A stretch of DNA of 64,000 bases from an uncultured Pelagibacteraceae bacterium (GCA_902633335.1 CACPFY010000002.1:62001-126000), one strand, 5' to 3'; shown: positions 10,338 to 23,310, counted from the first letter of the stretch. Notes: generated by a model not told the origin, from the letters alone. Numbers and translations: made by a program.

Positions 10338-10762
10338 GACTAATTATCATTTTTTATTTTGTTTTCAGCACTTTAGCCAGCGAAGAATATTTTTTGTCTT
10401 TGAGAAATGACAAAGTAAATTTGAGATTAGGTCCATCTTTTGATTATCCTATAAAAATAATTTACAAAAAAAAATACTTGCCAGTTTTAATAAAAGAGAA
10501 ATCAGAAAATTTTAGAAAAATACAAGATCACGAAAATAATTCTGGGTGGATACATATTTCTCAATTATCAAAAAAAAAATCTGTTATAGCGTTAAAAGAT
10601 TTAATTTTATATAATAGACCTACAATATATTCAAAGCCTTTGGTAAATATCGAAACCGGCCGTTTACTTTTAGTTTCAAAATGTAAGGATAATTGGTGTA
10701 AAGTTAAATCTGGTAAATATTCAGGATGGATTAAAAATAAAGAAATTTGGGGTAGGTTATAA
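10331..10762 (+). CDS. Bacterial SH3-domain protein, probably secreted
   Basis: Signal-like N-terminus; LRNDKVNLRLGPSFDYPIKIIYKKKYLPVLI and NWCKVKSGKYSGWIKNKEIWG SH3-type repeats. Confidence 0.75.
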   Translation: MLRLIIIFYFVFSTLASEEYFLSLRNDKVNLRLGPSFDYPIKIIYKKKYLPVLIKEKSENFRKIQDHENNSGWIHISQLSKKKSVIALKDLILYNRPTIYSKPLVNIETGRLLLVSKCKDNWCKVKSGKYSGWIKNKEIWGRL

Positions 10763-10764
10763 AA

Positions 10765-11010
10765 TTATTTTGATGCAACTTTAGAAGCCCAAAATTTATC
10801 TAATAAAAAATACCAAACTGTATTAGCTAATGGTTCAACTATTGCATCTGTTAAAGCTATCATAAATGAAACATCGGCTACAAGCATCAAGACAGTTATT
10901 GCTATTAAAAAATGTCCAATAGTGTAAACGAGTGTTCTTAAAAGTGAGCCTTTATTATTTTCGTAAATTTTTCTAGCTGCACCATGTATACCTTGTGTAA
11001 ATTCAGTCAT
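10765..11010 (-). CDS. DUF2061-like small membrane protein
   Basis: 81 aa, two hydrophobic helices; SLLRTLVYTIGHFLIAITVLMLVADVSFMIALTDAIVEPLANTVWYFLLDKFW resembles DUF2061. Confidence 0.6.
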   Translation of the reverse strand: MTEFTQGIHGAARKIYENNKGSLLRTLVYTIGHFLIAITVLMLVADVSFMIALTDAIVEPLANTVWYFLLDKFWASKVASK

Positions 11011-11011
11011 A

Positions 11012-13189
<2,178 letters not shown>

Positions 13190-13200
13190 TTAGTTCAATA

Positions 13201-13227
13201 TCTAGTTTATAATAATTCTAAACTAGA
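13201..13227. promoter_or_regulatory. 27-bp dyad upstream of katG containing an ICE/Irr-like box (TTTATAA-TAA-TTCTAAA)
   Basis: TCTAGTTTATAATAATTCTAAACTAGA, 12 of 13 positions paired around the centre, about 17 nt before katG ATG. Confidence 0.6.
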
Positions 13228-13244
13228 AAGTCAATAAGAGATGG

Positions 13245-13664
13245 TTATTTTTGAATTCTGATTACAACTTCAAGATTTTTTATTTTTTTACCTTTTGGTG
13301 GGACTGGAACTTTGCTTAATTTTATTTGGCTATAATGAATATCAGTAAGTTCTTTGCTTCCTTCATCGTAAAAGTGGTGGTGCGACTTAATGTTAGTATC
13401 ATAATAGCTTTTATTTTTACTTGTTAAAATTTCTTTTAGATACCCAGCGCTAGTAAACGCTTCGACTGTATTATAAATTGTTGCCAAAGAAACTTTGGTA
13501 GTTCCATTTTTATTTATTTTTTTGTTTAATGTCTCAACTGTAAAATGAAAAGTTTTTTTTCTATCAAATAAAAACTGGCAAATTTTTAACCTCTGTTTTG
13601 TGGGTCTAAGATTTGAGGATCTTAATTTTTGGACATACATTTTTAAATTATCACTAATAATCAT
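13245..13664 (-). CDS. irr: Fur-superfamily regulator, Irr-like
   Basis: RPTKQRLKICQFLF, VSLATIYNTVEAFTSAGYLKE, SHHHFYDEGSKELTDI (Irr-type HHHFY...DI region); next to fabA as in many alphaproteobacteria. Confidence 0.75.
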   Translation of the reverse strand: MIISDNLKMYVQKLRSSNLRPTKQRLKICQFLFDRKKTFHFTVETLNKKINKNGTTKVSLATIYNTVEAFTSAGYLKEILTSKNKSYYDTNIKSHHHFYDEGSKELTDIHYSQIKLSKVPVPPKGKKIKNLEVVIRIQK

Positions 13665-13680
13665 TGATTTTGCTTACTTT

Positions 13681-13695
13681 ATAGTTTTAAACTAT
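13681..13695. promoter_or_regulatory. 15-bp inverted repeat in the irr/fabA divergent intergenic region
   Basis: ATAGTTT-T-AAACTAT, perfect 7-1-7 inverted repeat; shares the TAGTTT/AAACTA half-site with the katG dyad. Confidence 0.4.
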
Positions 13696-13741
13696 TTATA
13701 TATAATTAACTACTTTAATCAAGTAAAACCATATTTAAAAA

Positions 13742-14248
13742 ATGAAGCAAAAGAATAGTTATAATTATCAAGATTTAATTGATTGTGGTAATGGTATTCT
13801 TTTTGGTGAAGGTAATGCAAAATTACCACTGCCTCCGATGCTTATGTTTGACAGAATTACAAAAATTGAAAATAGCACAGGAACTTTCAATCGAGGCTAT
13901 CTGGAAGCCGAATTAGATATTAAGGATGATCTTTGGTTTTTTAAATGTCATTTTCAAAAAGATCCGGTGATGCCAGGTTGTCTTGGTTTAGATGCAATGT
14001 GGCAATTAGTTGGTTTTTATCTTGGTTGGACAGGTGAACCCGGAAAAGGGAGAGCTTTGGGGGTAAGCACAGTTAAATTTACTGGTGAAGTTTTAAAAAA
14101 AGTTAAGATGGCCACTTATAAAATAAATATAAAAAGAATTTTAAAAAAAGAGGGTGCTGTAGTAGGATTAGCTAATGGCACATTAGATGCTGATGGAAAA
14201 GTAATCTATGTAGCAGAAAATTTGAAAGTAGGTTTGTTTAAGTCATGA
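13742..14248 (+). CDS. fabA: 3-hydroxydecanoyl-ACP dehydratase/isomerase
   Basis: [42 protein letters not shown]. Confidence 0.95.
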   Translation: MKQKNSYNYQDLIDCGNGILFGEGNAKLPLPPMLMFDRITKIENSTGTFNRGYLEAELDIKDDLWFFKCHFQKDPVMPGCLGLDAMWQLVGFYLGWTGEPGKGRALGVSTVKFTGEVLKKVKMATYKINIKRILKKEGAVVGLANGTLDADGKVIYVAENLKVGLFKS

Positions 14249-15456
14249 GAAGGGTAGTAATTACAGGTCTTGGTATAGTATCTTGTCTTGGTAATAATCA
14301 AGAAGAAGTCCATCAATCCTTAATAAATTCTAAATCAGGCATTTCTTATGCGGACGAATACAAAGAACATAATCTTAAAAGCCATGTACACGGTAAACCA
14401 AATATTAAACTTTCAGATTTTGTAGATAGAAAAACAATTAGATTCATGGGGTCTGGCTCAGCTTATAATTATATTGCTATGAAAGAAGCAATTTCAGACT
14501 CTGGTTTAAAGGAAAAAGAGGTAAGTAACTTTAAAACTGGAATAATTATGGGTTCAGGTGGTCCATCTATTGAGAATGTAATTCTTGCTGCAGATAAAAC
14601 TAGAGCTAAAACTCCAAAATTAATGGGTCCATTTATTGTGCCTAGAACAATGGGTAGTACAGCTTCTGCCACACTAGCAGTGCCATTTAAGATTAAAGGA
14701 ACAAATTATACAATGAGCTCTGCCTGTGCAACTAGTGGACACTGTATTGGAAATGCAATGGAATTAATTCAAATTGGAAAACAAGATATTATATTTGCAG
14801 GAGGAAGTGAAGAGGTCCATTGGGCGATGACTGCTATGTTTGATGCAATGACAGCTTTATCCTCAAAATATAATGATAAACCTGAAACTGCTTCACGGGC
14901 TTATGACAAAACCAGGGATGGATTTGTTATTGCTGGTGGAGCTGGAGTATTAGTGCTTGAGGAATATGAACATGCAAAAGCCAGAGGAGCAAAAATTTAT
15001 GCTGAGTTAACTGGCTATGGTGCAACATCTGATGGTTATGACATGGTTGCTCCATCTGGTGAAGGTGCTGTAAGATGTATGCAAATGGCCATGGCTACCG
15101 CTAGAAATAAAATTGATTATATAAATACACACGGAACATCAACCCCTGTAGGAGATATTACAGAGCTCAACGCAGTTCAAAAGACTTTTGGAGAAAAAAT
15201 TCCAAAAATTAGTTCTACAAAGTCTTTATCGGGACACCCTTTAGGAGCCGCATCAGTGCATGAAGCGATTTATTGTCTAATTATGATGAAAAATAATTTT
15301 ATTGCTGGTTCTGCAAATATAAGTGAAATGGATGAAGAGGCAAAAAAATTCCCTATAGTTACAAAAACTGAAAAAGGGGCTAAGCTTAACACTGTAATGT
15401 CTAATAGCTTTGGTTTTGGAGGCACAAACGCTGCTTTGATTTTTGAGAAATTATAA
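14245..15456 (+). CDS. fabB: 3-oxoacyl-ACP synthase I
   Basis: [52 protein letters not shown]. Confidence 0.95.
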   Translation: MRRVVITGLGIVSCLGNNQEEVHQSLINSKSGISYADEYKEHNLKSHVHGKPNIKLSDFVDRKTIRFMGSGSAYNYIAMKEAISDSGLKEKEVSNFKTGIIMGSGGPSIENVILAADKTRAKTPKLMGPFIVPRTMGSTASATLAVPFKIKGTNYTMSSACATSGHCIGNAMELIQIGKQDIIFAGGSEEVHWAMTAMFDAMTALSSKYNDKPETASRAYDKTRDGFVIAGGAGVLVLEEYEHAKARGAKIYAELTGYGATSDGYDMVAPSGEGAVRCMQMAMATARNKIDYINTHGTSTPVGDITELNAVQKTFGEKIPKISSTKSLSGHPLGAASVHEAIYCLIMMKNNFIAGSANISEMDEEAKKFPIVTKTEKGAKLNTVMSNSFGFGGTNAALIFEKL

Positions 15457-15458
15457 TT

Positions 15459-16244
15459 ATGAGTTTAATGAAGGGTAAAAAAGGATTGATAATGGGTGTT
15501 GCAAATGAGAGATCAATTGCATGGGGAATTTCTCAGAAACTTGCAGAAGCGGGTGCTGAATTAGCTTTTACATATTTAGGAGACGCTTTGAAAAAGAGAG
15601 TTATACCTTTGGCTGAAAAACTTAATTCAAAAGTTACATTTAGTTGTGATGTTGAAAAAAAAGATGAGGTTATTAAACTTTTTGAGAATGTAAAGTCTAA
15701 ATGGGGTAAAATTGACTTCGTAGTTCACGCAGTTGCCTTTTCAGATAAATCGGAATTATCAGGCGAGTATTTAAATACTTCAAGAGAAAATTTTTTAAAA
15801 AGTATGCTTATTTCTTGTTTTTCCTTTACTGAAGTATCAAAAGAGGCCTCTAAAATAATGAAAGATGGGGGAAGTTTGTTGACTCTTACTTATGAATCAA
15901 ACAAAGCGATTCCAAATTATAATGTAATGGGGGTGTGTAAATCTGCTTTGGAAGCTAGTGTAAAATACTTAGCAAGAGATCTTGGTCAAAAAAAAATAAG
16001 AGTGAATGCTATAAGCGCAGGACCAATTAAAACTTTGGCAGCATCTGCAATAGGAGATGCAAAATTTCTATATAAATGGAATGAAGATCATTCTTTTTTA
16101 AAAAGAAACGTTGATATTCACGATGTGGGTAATTCAGCGCTTTATTTGTTAAGTGATTTGGCTAATGGTGTTACAGGAGAAATACATTATGTTGACGCTG
16201 GGTACAATAAAGTAGGGATGCCAGATCCAAAAAATATATCTTAA
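15459..16244 (+). CDS. fabI: Enoyl-ACP reductase (NADH)
   Basis: KGLIMGVANERSIAWGISQKLAEAGAELAFTY; SAGPIKTLAASAI. Confidence 0.95.
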   Translation: MSLMKGKKGLIMGVANERSIAWGISQKLAEAGAELAFTYLGDALKKRVIPLAEKLNSKVTFSCDVEKKDEVIKLFENVKSKWGKIDFVVHAVAFSDKSELSGEYLNTSRENFLKSMLISCFSFTEVSKEASKIMKDGGSLLTLTYESNKAIPNYNVMGVCKSALEASVKYLARDLGQKKIRVNAISAGPIKTLAASAIGDAKFLYKWNEDHSFLKRNVDIHDVGNSALYLLSDLANGVTGEIHYVDAGYNKVGMPDPKNIS

Positions 16245-16321
16245 CTTGCAAAAATTACATTACTAATTTGCATAAATAGAAAAACCAAAAAAACTAAAAA
16301 AGATTAGAAGTAAAGGTTAGA

Positions 16322-16837
16322 ATGAAAGATTTAAATAAAAAAGTAAGAGAAAAATTTGAGAACTTCTTTGATTGGATTAAAGGTGCTGAACTAGTTGAGC
16401 TTAAATCTTGTAATCCAGATGAGGATCCAATCAGACCGGAACTAGACAATGATTTTAGAACAAGTCATGGACGAAAAATTTATGGAGTAAAATACAAAAA
16501 TGAAATCTGTGCTATAATGTGCTTTGGTTTTACAAACGATATTCCGAAATCGGTTGATGAGTTAGACCTAATGACAAGGGATGCTCATTTACAAAGTATT
16601 AGAAGAGATCAAAAAGTAGGAAGAATAGCTATAGCTTACACTGTCTGGTCCAAAAAAAAGGGTGGCGGAAAACTCATTGTTAAAGAGGTATTTAAAAAAA
16701 TTAAAAATTCTAACCATCTAAACAGATTAGTAACACTGTCTCCTTTAACTGATATGGCTAGAAATTTTCATTTAAGAAATGGAGCAATTGAACTCCAAGT
16801 TAATAAAGAAACTCAAAATTTCGAGTATAAAATTTAA
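16322..16837 (+). CDS. Conserved protein, possibly GNAT acetyltransferase-like
   Basis: 171 aa ORF with good coding character; AIAYTVWSKKKGGGKLIVKEVFKKIKN and MARNFHLRNGA are suggestive of a GNAT fold. Confidence 0.5.
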   Translation: MKDLNKKVREKFENFFDWIKGAELVELKSCNPDEDPIRPELDNDFRTSHGRKIYGVKYKNEICAIMCFGFTNDIPKSVDELDLMTRDAHLQSIRRDQKVGRIAIAYTVWSKKKGGGKLIVKEVFKKIKNSNHLNRLVTLSPLTDMARNFHLRNGAIELQVNKETQNFEYKI

Positions 16838-16842
16838 ATTTA

Positions 16843-18915
16843 TTAAGCTACGGCTTGTTTTATTGAAAGTTTAACTTTACCTCTATCAAAACCAAGAACT
16901 TTTACGGATACTTCATCTCCTTCTTTAACAACATCAGATACTTTGGCTACTCTTTTGCCTGCTAGTTCAGAGATATGAACTAGGCCATCCTGTTTACCAA
17001 GAAAATTAACAAAAGCACCGAACTCCATAATTTTTACAACTTTACCTTTGTAAATTTTCCCCACTTCAGGTTTTGCTATAAGAGACTTAATAATATCAAT
17101 AGCTGTATTTCTTGATTTTTCATCTGGTGCCGCCACAGTAACCTCTCCAGTGTCTTTAACATCTACCTTGGCTCCAGATTTTTCTACTATTTCTCGGATG
17201 GTTGCCCCGCCTTTTCCAATTACTGTTGCTATGTCTTTTTTATCAACCTTTATTGTTTCCATCTTTGGAGTATGTTTTGAAAATTCTTTTCTTGATGTCT
17301 TTATCGCTTTATTCATTTCAGCTAAAATATACTCTCTGCCGGCTTTAGCTTGTTTTAAGGCCTGTTCCATAATTTCGAAGGTAATTCCTGTTATTTTAAT
17401 ATCCATTTGCAATGATGTGATTCCATCTTTAGTGCCAGCAACTTTGAAATCCATGTCTCCTAGGTGATCTTCATCTCCCAAAATGTCTGATAAAACTGAA
17501 AAATTTTCTCCCTCTTTAATTAAGCCCATAGCTATTCCTGCGACTGGTTCTTTTATTGGCACTCCAGCATCCATAAGTGATAATGATGTTCCACACACTG
17601 TTGCCATCGAAGAAGATCCATTTGACTCTGTTATTTCAGATACAACTCTTAAAGTATAAGGAAAATTTTCTTTTAAAGGTAAAGATGAGTTGATAGCTCT
17701 CCAAGCAAGTTTACCATGACCTATTTCTCTTCTACCAGTTCCTATTCTTCCACATTCACCTACAGAAAAAGGTGGAAAATTATAGTGTAACATGAAGCTC
17801 GATCGTTGCATGCCATCTAGGCTTTCAAGTCTTTGTTCATCATCAGACATGCCTAAAGTCGTAACTACTAATGCTTGAGTTTCTCCTCTTGTAAATAAGG
17901 CTGAACCATGCGTTCTTGGTAAGACACCTACTTCACACTCAATTTTTCTAACATCATCAAGGCCTCTTCCATCGATTCTTTTTTTGTCTTTTAAAATTGC
18001 TGTTCTTACAATATCTTTTTCGAGAGATTTTAGTTGAGCCATAGCTTGGTTTTCTGTAACATTTTCATCATCTTTAAACATTTCTTTACATTTTGAATCA
18101 ATTTCTGAAATCGCTGTAGATCTTTTTTTCTTATCTACTTCTTTAAAAGCTTTTCGAAGATCTGTTTCAAATTCTTTTGTTATTTTTTTCTTAATTTCAG
18201 AATTATCAACTTCTTCAATTTCCCATTTTGGTTTAGATGCTTTTTTTGCCAACTGTTCTATTAAATTAATGATTGGAATAAATTTTTCATGTCCAAATTT
18301 CACTGCATCTAACATTATTTTTTCTGATAACCCCGAAGTCTCAGATTCTACCATTAAAACTGCATCTTTTGTTCCGGCTACAACTAGATCTAATTCAGAA
18401 GTTTTTAACTCCTCTTGCGATGGATTTAGTAAATATTTTCCATCTTTAAATCCAACTCTGCTTGCAGCTATTGGTCCTTGAAAAGGAAGGCCAGATATTG
18501 ACAGGGCGGCTGATGAAGCAATAATAGAGAGTATATCTGGTTGGTTTTCGCCATCATAAGATAACACTGTAGGTAATAATTGCACTTCGTTCATAAAACT
18601 AGACGGAAATAACGGCCTAATGGGTCTATCGATCAATCTAGAAATCAAAGTTTCAGCTTCGGTTGGTCTAGCTTCTCTTTTAAAGTAACCTCCAGGTATT
18701 TTTCCTGCAGCATAATACTTTTCTTGATAATTAACAGATAAAGGAAAATAGTCTTGACCTTCGTTAAGTTTTTTTGCACCTACAGCTGTTGCTATTACAA
18801 CTGTTTCACCTAATTTCGCTATTATTGCTCCATCAGCTTGTCTGGCAACTTTACCAGTTTCTAAAACTAATTTTTTTCCTCCAAAATCTATTTCTTCCTT
18901 TTGAATTTTAAACAT
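16843..18915 (-). CDS. pnp: Polyribonucleotide nucleotidyltransferase (PNPase)
   Basis: [53 protein letters not shown]-terminal KH ([12 protein letters not shown]) and S1 domains. Confidence 0.97.
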   Translation of the reverse strand: MFKIQKEEIDFGGKKLVLETGKVARQADGAIIAKLGETVVIATAVGAKKLNEGQDYFPLSVNYQEKYYAAGKIPGGYFKREARPTEAETLISRLIDRPIRPLFPSSFMNEVQLLPTVLSYDGENQPDILSIIASSAALSISGLPFQGPIAASRVGFKDGKYLLNPSQEELKTSELDLVVAGTKDAVLMVESETSGLSEKIMLDAVKFGHEKFIPIINLIEQLAKKASKPKWEIEEVDNSEIKKKITKEFETDLRKAFKEVDKKKRSTAISEIDSKCKEMFKDDENVTENQAMAQLKSLEKDIVRTAILKDKKRIDGRGLDDVRKIECEVGVLPRTHGSALFTRGETQALVVTTLGMSDDEQRLESLDGMQRSSFMLHYNFPPFSVGECGRIGTGRREIGHGKLAWRAINSSLPLKENFPYTLRVVSEITESNGSSSMATVCGTSLSLMDAGVPIKEPVAGIAMGLIKEGENFSVLSDILGDEDHLGDMDFKVAGTKDGITSLQMDIKITGITFEIMEQALKQAKAGREYILAEMNKAIKTSRKEFSKHTPKMETIKVDKKDIATVIGKGGATIREIVEKSGAKVDVKDTGEVTVAAPDEKSRNTAIDIIKSLIAKPEVGKIYKGKVVKIMEFGAFVNFLGKQDGLVHISELAGKRVAKVSDVVKEGDEVSVKVLGFDRGKVKLSIKQAVA

Positions 18916-19175
18916 TATTTTCTAAGACTTAATTGTTTTATAATTTTTTCATATGAGTCAGGTTTTTTTCTCTTGAGATAACTCAATAATTTTTTTCTTT
19001 TATTTACTGACTTTGATAAACCTATCGTAGAATGCTTATCTTTTTTAAATTTTTTAAAATGGACTGCTAATTTTTCAATTTTACTGCTAAGCAAACCAAT
19101 TTGTATCTCAGCGGAGCCAACATCGGACTTGTTAATTGCAAGTGACTTAATTATATCTTTTTTTGTTTGTTTCAT
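18915..19175 (-). CDS. rpsO: 30S ribosomal protein S15
   Basis: 86 aa; [51 protein letters not shown]. Confidence 0.94.
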   Translation of the reverse strand: MKQTKKDIIKSLAINKSDVGSAEIQIGLLSSKIEKLAVHFKKFKKDKHSTIGLSKSVNKRKKLLSYLKRKKPDSYEKIIKQLSLRK

Positions 19176-19548
19176 CTTTTTTATTTTCTTTAATCAACCT
19201 TTCTATTTTTTCTGCATATTCGAAAGATCTATCTTCAATAAAGTTGAGTTTTGGAAGAAACTTTAAACTTAGCTTTTTTGATAATGCTTTTCTAACAAGA
19301 TGAGCGTTATCAGTCAATACACCTACGATTTCTTTCATATCTATTCCACCTAGTGGTATCACATAAACTCTAGCAGTTTTCAAGTCTGGGGTCATTCTTA
19401 CTTCTGTTACCGTTATAAATCGCGAATTAAACGACGATATCTTTGTCTCGTTTTTAATGAATATTTCACCAATACTTTGTTTAACCAGCTCTCCTACTCT
19501 TAGTTGCCTTTGGGAATATCCTTTATTAGAAAAACCACTATTAATCAT
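19147..19548 (-). CDS. rbfA: Ribosome-binding factor A
   Basis: QRQLRVGELVKQSIGEIFIKNE...ITVTEVRMTPDLKTARVYVIPLGG; overlaps the rpsO start. Confidence 0.9.
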   Translation of the reverse strand: MINSGFSNKGYSQRQLRVGELVKQSIGEIFIKNETKISSFNSRFITVTEVRMTPDLKTARVYVIPLGGIDMKEIVGVLTDNAHLVRKALSKKLSLKFLPKLNFIEDRSFEYAEKIERLIKENKKDETNKKRYN

Positions 19549-21343
19549 ATAGTCCTCTCTATTTTTTGTATCTGATATGATTCTATTATATCTTTCTCTT
19601 TAAAATCTATGAAATCCCTTAAACTTATTCCGCATTCTAAGCCATTTTTAACTTCTTTAACTGCATTTTTTTCTCTAAAAATACTTATAATTTCACCATC
19701 ATAAACAACTGTGCCATCCCTAACTATTCTTGCCTTGGATTTATTTCGTATTTCGCCATCTATTACTTTAGATCCAGCAATTTTTCCAAATTTTGAAACT
19801 TTAAAAATTTTTTGTACCTCAGCAGAGCCGAGTGAAATTTCTTTTGTATCTGGCTCCAATAGCCCTGAAAGTCTTTTCTCGATATACTCAATAGCCTCGT
19901 ATATTATGTTAAAATATTTTATTTCAATTTTTTGCTCTTCCGATATTTTTTTTGCTTCTCTGTTTGCCTTTACATTAAATCCAATGAGGACTGCTTTTGA
20001 AGCTTTAGCTAGGGATATATCTGTTTCATTGATCATGCCTATTTCTGACAAAATAATTTTTGGTTTTACTTCAGGGTGCTCTATTTTTTCAATCGACATT
20101 TTGAGTGCCTCGCTAGAACCGTGAACATCAGATTTTATGATAACATTTAATTCCTCTACTTCTTCACCTTTATCAAATATTGCAGATTTGTCATTTATCA
20201 TAATCTTATTTTTAGATGAATTTTCATTTTTAAATTCTGAAATTTCTTTAGCTTTATCCTCACTTTCAGTTACCAAAAATTCAGCACCTGAAAATGCTGT
20301 GTCATTCATCCCTAGAATTTCGACAGGCATAGATGGATAAGCTTCATTAACTAGGGCTCCTTCATGATTAATCATAGCTCTAATTTTTCCCCAGGTTTTA
20401 CCACACACAAAATAATCACCTTTTTTAAGAGTTCCATTAGAAACTAAAATTGTTGATACAGGGCCTTTCCCTTTGTCAATTTTTGACTCTATCACTACCC
20501 CAGTAGCTTTATCCGATACAGATGCCTTTAAATCTAAAATTTCTGATTGTAATAGTATACTTTCTTTTAACTTTTCTAGATTCATCTTTTTAGTAGCTGA
20601 CACCTCAACAAATAAAGTATCACCACTTAGATCTTCAGCTACTAACTCATACTTCATTAAATCATTTTTTATTTTTGTAATATTTTTGTTTGGTAAGTCA
20701 GATTTGTTAATAGCTACAATTATAGGAACTTTTGCTGCCTTAGCGTGATTTATAGCCTCTATTGTTTGTGGTTTTATTCCATCGTCTGCTGCCACAACTA
20801 AAACTACAATATCTGTAATCTTAGAACCTCTGGCTCTCATTTCTGTAAAAGCTGCGTGCCCAGGAGTATCAATAAACGTTATAAACTGGTTATCATTCGC
20901 TTTTACCTGGTAAGCTCCAATATGTTGGGTGATACCACCAAATTCATCGGAAACAACATTAGTTTGTCTTAATGCATCGAGAAGTGAAGTTTTTCCATGA
21001 TCAACATGGCCCATTATAGTAACAACTGGAGGCCTCTTCTCAATTTTTCCTCCCATTGATTTATTCTTAATGATTTCCTCGGGTTGAAAATTTTCTATTA
21101 TCGCTTTGTGTCCAAATTCTTTAACAATATATTCTGCAGTATCCTTATCTATAGTATGATTGATAGTTGCCATCACTTTCATATTTAATAAAAATTTTAT
21201 TATGTCGTTTGATTTTTCTGCCATCCGGTTAGATAATTCTTGAATAGTAATTTGCTCAGGAATTTTAACTTCTCTTATAACTTTTTTATATTCTTTCTTC
21301 TCATCAGAGTCTGGATTAATTTTTTTCTCTTTTAATCTAGCTC
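19545..21343 (-). CDS. infB: Translation initiation factor IF-2, main part (frame-shifted from its N-terminal part)
   Basis: [27 protein letters not shown]...[19 protein letters not shown]; upstream of the track ATG at 21224 the same frame reads [53 protein letters not shown], conserved IF-2 sequence. Confidence 0.93.
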
Positions 21344-21741
21344 TTTTTTACTGCAGCTAGGCTTCGTTGTTTAATTTCAATCTCTTCTACATTAAGCGCT
21401 CTTGATACTGTAAGTTTAAAATCCCTTTTATCTATTGGAGTTTTTAACTTTAATTTACTTTTACCAGTTGGTTTTTCATCTTTCTTAACAAATGCTTTGG
21501 TTGCTTGCTGTTCAACGAATTTTCTAGTGAATTTTTTACTTTTATTTACTTGATTTTTGAAGTTTTGATCAGAAGAGTTATTTCTTCTGGTATTTTTTTG
21601 TGTTTTAAATATATTTTTTTTATCACTATTTATGGAATAGGATTTAATATTTTCTTTTTTTGAAAGAGAGCTTGTGTCAATTTTTTTTTTTAGATTTGAC
21701 GAAATTGTTAACGTTTTTTTTTTTTCTTTTTCCTTATCCAT
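21337..21741 (-). CDS. infB: Translation initiation factor IF-2, N-terminal part (separate frame)
   Basis: MDKEKEKKKTLTISSNLKKK...[32 protein letters not shown]-2 N-terminal sequence ending prematurely; abuts the nusA stop. Confidence 0.85.
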   Translation of the reverse strand: MDKEKEKKKTLTISSNLKKKIDTSSLSKKENIKSYSINSDKKNIFKTQKNTRRNNSSDQNFKNQVNKSKKFTRKFVEQQATKAFVKKDEKPTGKSKLKLKTPIDKRDFKLTVSRALNVEEIEIKQRSLAAVKKS

Positions 21742-21743
21742 AA

Positions 21744-23297
21744 TTATTTGTATATTATATCTCTAGCAGACATTATTAATTGATCTGCTTCTTCTCTTGT
21801 TAAAGAAAATTCTTCCAAGTAACCTTGTAGTCTTATTTTTTTACCTTTTATTTCGTCAAATCCACCTACTAATTCATCGGTCGACAAATCTGCAAAATCG
21901 GACAATTTCTTAATATTTTTTTGACCTAATATCACTAACATGCCTTGCGTCAATCCTTTTAAATTAATAAGTTTATCTTCAACCCCTAATTCTATTAGTC
22001 TTTTTCCGACCTCTTCTTTTAATTTTATTAAACTATCCTTTGATCTTGTTATTAGTTCTTTAGCAGTATCTTCATCTATTGCTTCTATTTTTGAAATATC
22101 TTCAGATTTTGCTTGCGATATTTCCTCAATACTTTGAAATCCTTCTGAAACTAATAGCTGTCCCAATGTTTCATCGACTTCTAAATTTTTAATGAGTGCC
22201 TCTGTTTTATCTTTGAATTCTGCTTGTCTTCTTTCCGAGTCCTCTTTATCAGTTAGAATGTCAATTTCGAAATTTGTTAGCTTAGAAGCCAATCTTACAT
22301 TCTGGCCTCTTCTTCCAATAGCTTTACTTAGATTTTCCTCACTGAGGATAACATCAATTTTTTTGTTAGATTGATCTATCAAAACTCTTTGAATTTCAGC
22401 GGGAGATAATGCTTCTGAGATAAGAGTTGGTAAATCTTCAGTCCATTTTATAATATCAATTTTCTCACCATGTAACTCATTTACAATTGTTTGAACTCTA
22501 CTTCCCCTCATTCCAACACAAGCTCCAACAGGATCAATCGAAGTATCTTTTGAATAAACACAAATTTTAGCTCTACTACCTGGATCTCTAGCAACTGATC
22601 TTATTTCTATAATCCCCTCATATATTTCAGGAACTTCTTGAAAAAATAGTTTTGCAAGGAACTGGGGGTGAGCTCTTGATAAAAATATTTGATGGCCTTT
22701 AAGTTCTTTTTTTACCTCGTAACAATATGCCTTAACTCTTTCACCTGTTTTTAATACTTCTCTAGGGATTAGCTCATCTTTTTTTATAACTCCTTCTGCT
22801 TTTCCTAAATCAACTATTACGTTTCCATATTCTAATCTTTTAATTATACCGCTTAATATAAGTCCCTGCTTATCTATAAAGTCTTCATACTGTCTATTTT
22901 TTTCTGCTTCTCTAACTTTTGAATTTATGACTTGTTTAGCGCTTTGAGCGGCTATTCTTCCAAAGTCAATTTGTGGAAGATCCTCATATATTTTATCTCC
23001 AACTTTTAGAGGTTCGGATTTATTTTTATTAGCAGAGTTAGCGTCCTTTTGCGTTATTTCTCGACTGGGATCTTCTACTGTCTCAACAACATCTAAGACT
23101 TTTTTAATACTTATGTTTCCAGTCTCTCTATCAATCTTCACAAGAATATTATTATTTTGGCCAAATTTGGTTAGAGCAGCCTTTTGTATTGCACTTTCCA
23201 TAGAACCAATAACAATGTCTTTATCTATTGATTTCTCATTTGCCACTGCATCAACAATTCTTAACAATTCAAGTTTATCTAGTCCTCTGTTTAACAT
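21744..23297 (-). CDS. nusA: Transcription termination/antitermination factor NusA
   Basis: MLNRGLDKLELLRIVDAVANEKSIDKDIVI...; KH motifs VGACVGMRGSRVQTIVNELHGEKIDII. The track start at 23333 lies inside a hairpin; ATG at 23297 with AGGAG upstream is preferred. Confidence 0.94.
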   Translation of the reverse strand: MLNRGLDKLELLRIVDAVANEKSIDKDIVIGSMESAIQKAALTKFGQNNNILVKIDRETGNISIKKVLDVVETVEDPSREITQKDANSANKNKSEPLKVGDKIYEDLPQIDFGRIAAQSAKQVINSKVREAEKNRQYEDFIDKQGLILSGIIKRLEYGNVIVDLGKAEGVIKKDELIPREVLKTGERVKAYCYEVKKELKGHQIFLSRAHPQFLAKLFFQEVPEIYEGIIEIRSVARDPGSRAKICVYSKDTSIDPVGACVGMRGSRVQTIVNELHGEKIDIIKWTEDLPTLISEALSPAEIQRVLIDQSNKKIDVILSEENLSKAIGRRGQNVRLASKLTNFEIDILTDKEDSERRQAEFKDKTEALIKNLEVDETLGQLLVSEGFQSIEEISQAKSEDISKIEAIDEDTAKELITRSKDSLIKLKEEVGKRLIELGVEDKLINLKGLTQGMLVILGQKNIKKLSDFADLSTDELVGGFDEIKGKKIRLQGYLEEFSLTREEADQLIMSARDIIYK

Positions 23298-23310
23298 TTT
23301 TAATCTCCTA

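Noticed and set aside
16245-16321. TTGCAAAAATTA...TAATTTGCA inverted repeat between fabI and the GNAT-like gene
   Set aside because: Imperfect and bulged in a very AT-rich spacer; not distinguishable from chance.
17150-18481. Plus-strand ORFs inside pnp (17150-17467, 18269-18481)
   Set aside because: Shadow ORFs on the opposite strand of a highly conserved gene.
19711-20748. Plus-strand ORFs inside infB (19711-20124, 20137-20340, 20473-20748)
   Set aside because: Antisense shadow frames of IF-2 with S/F/I-rich sequence typical of reverse-strand translations.
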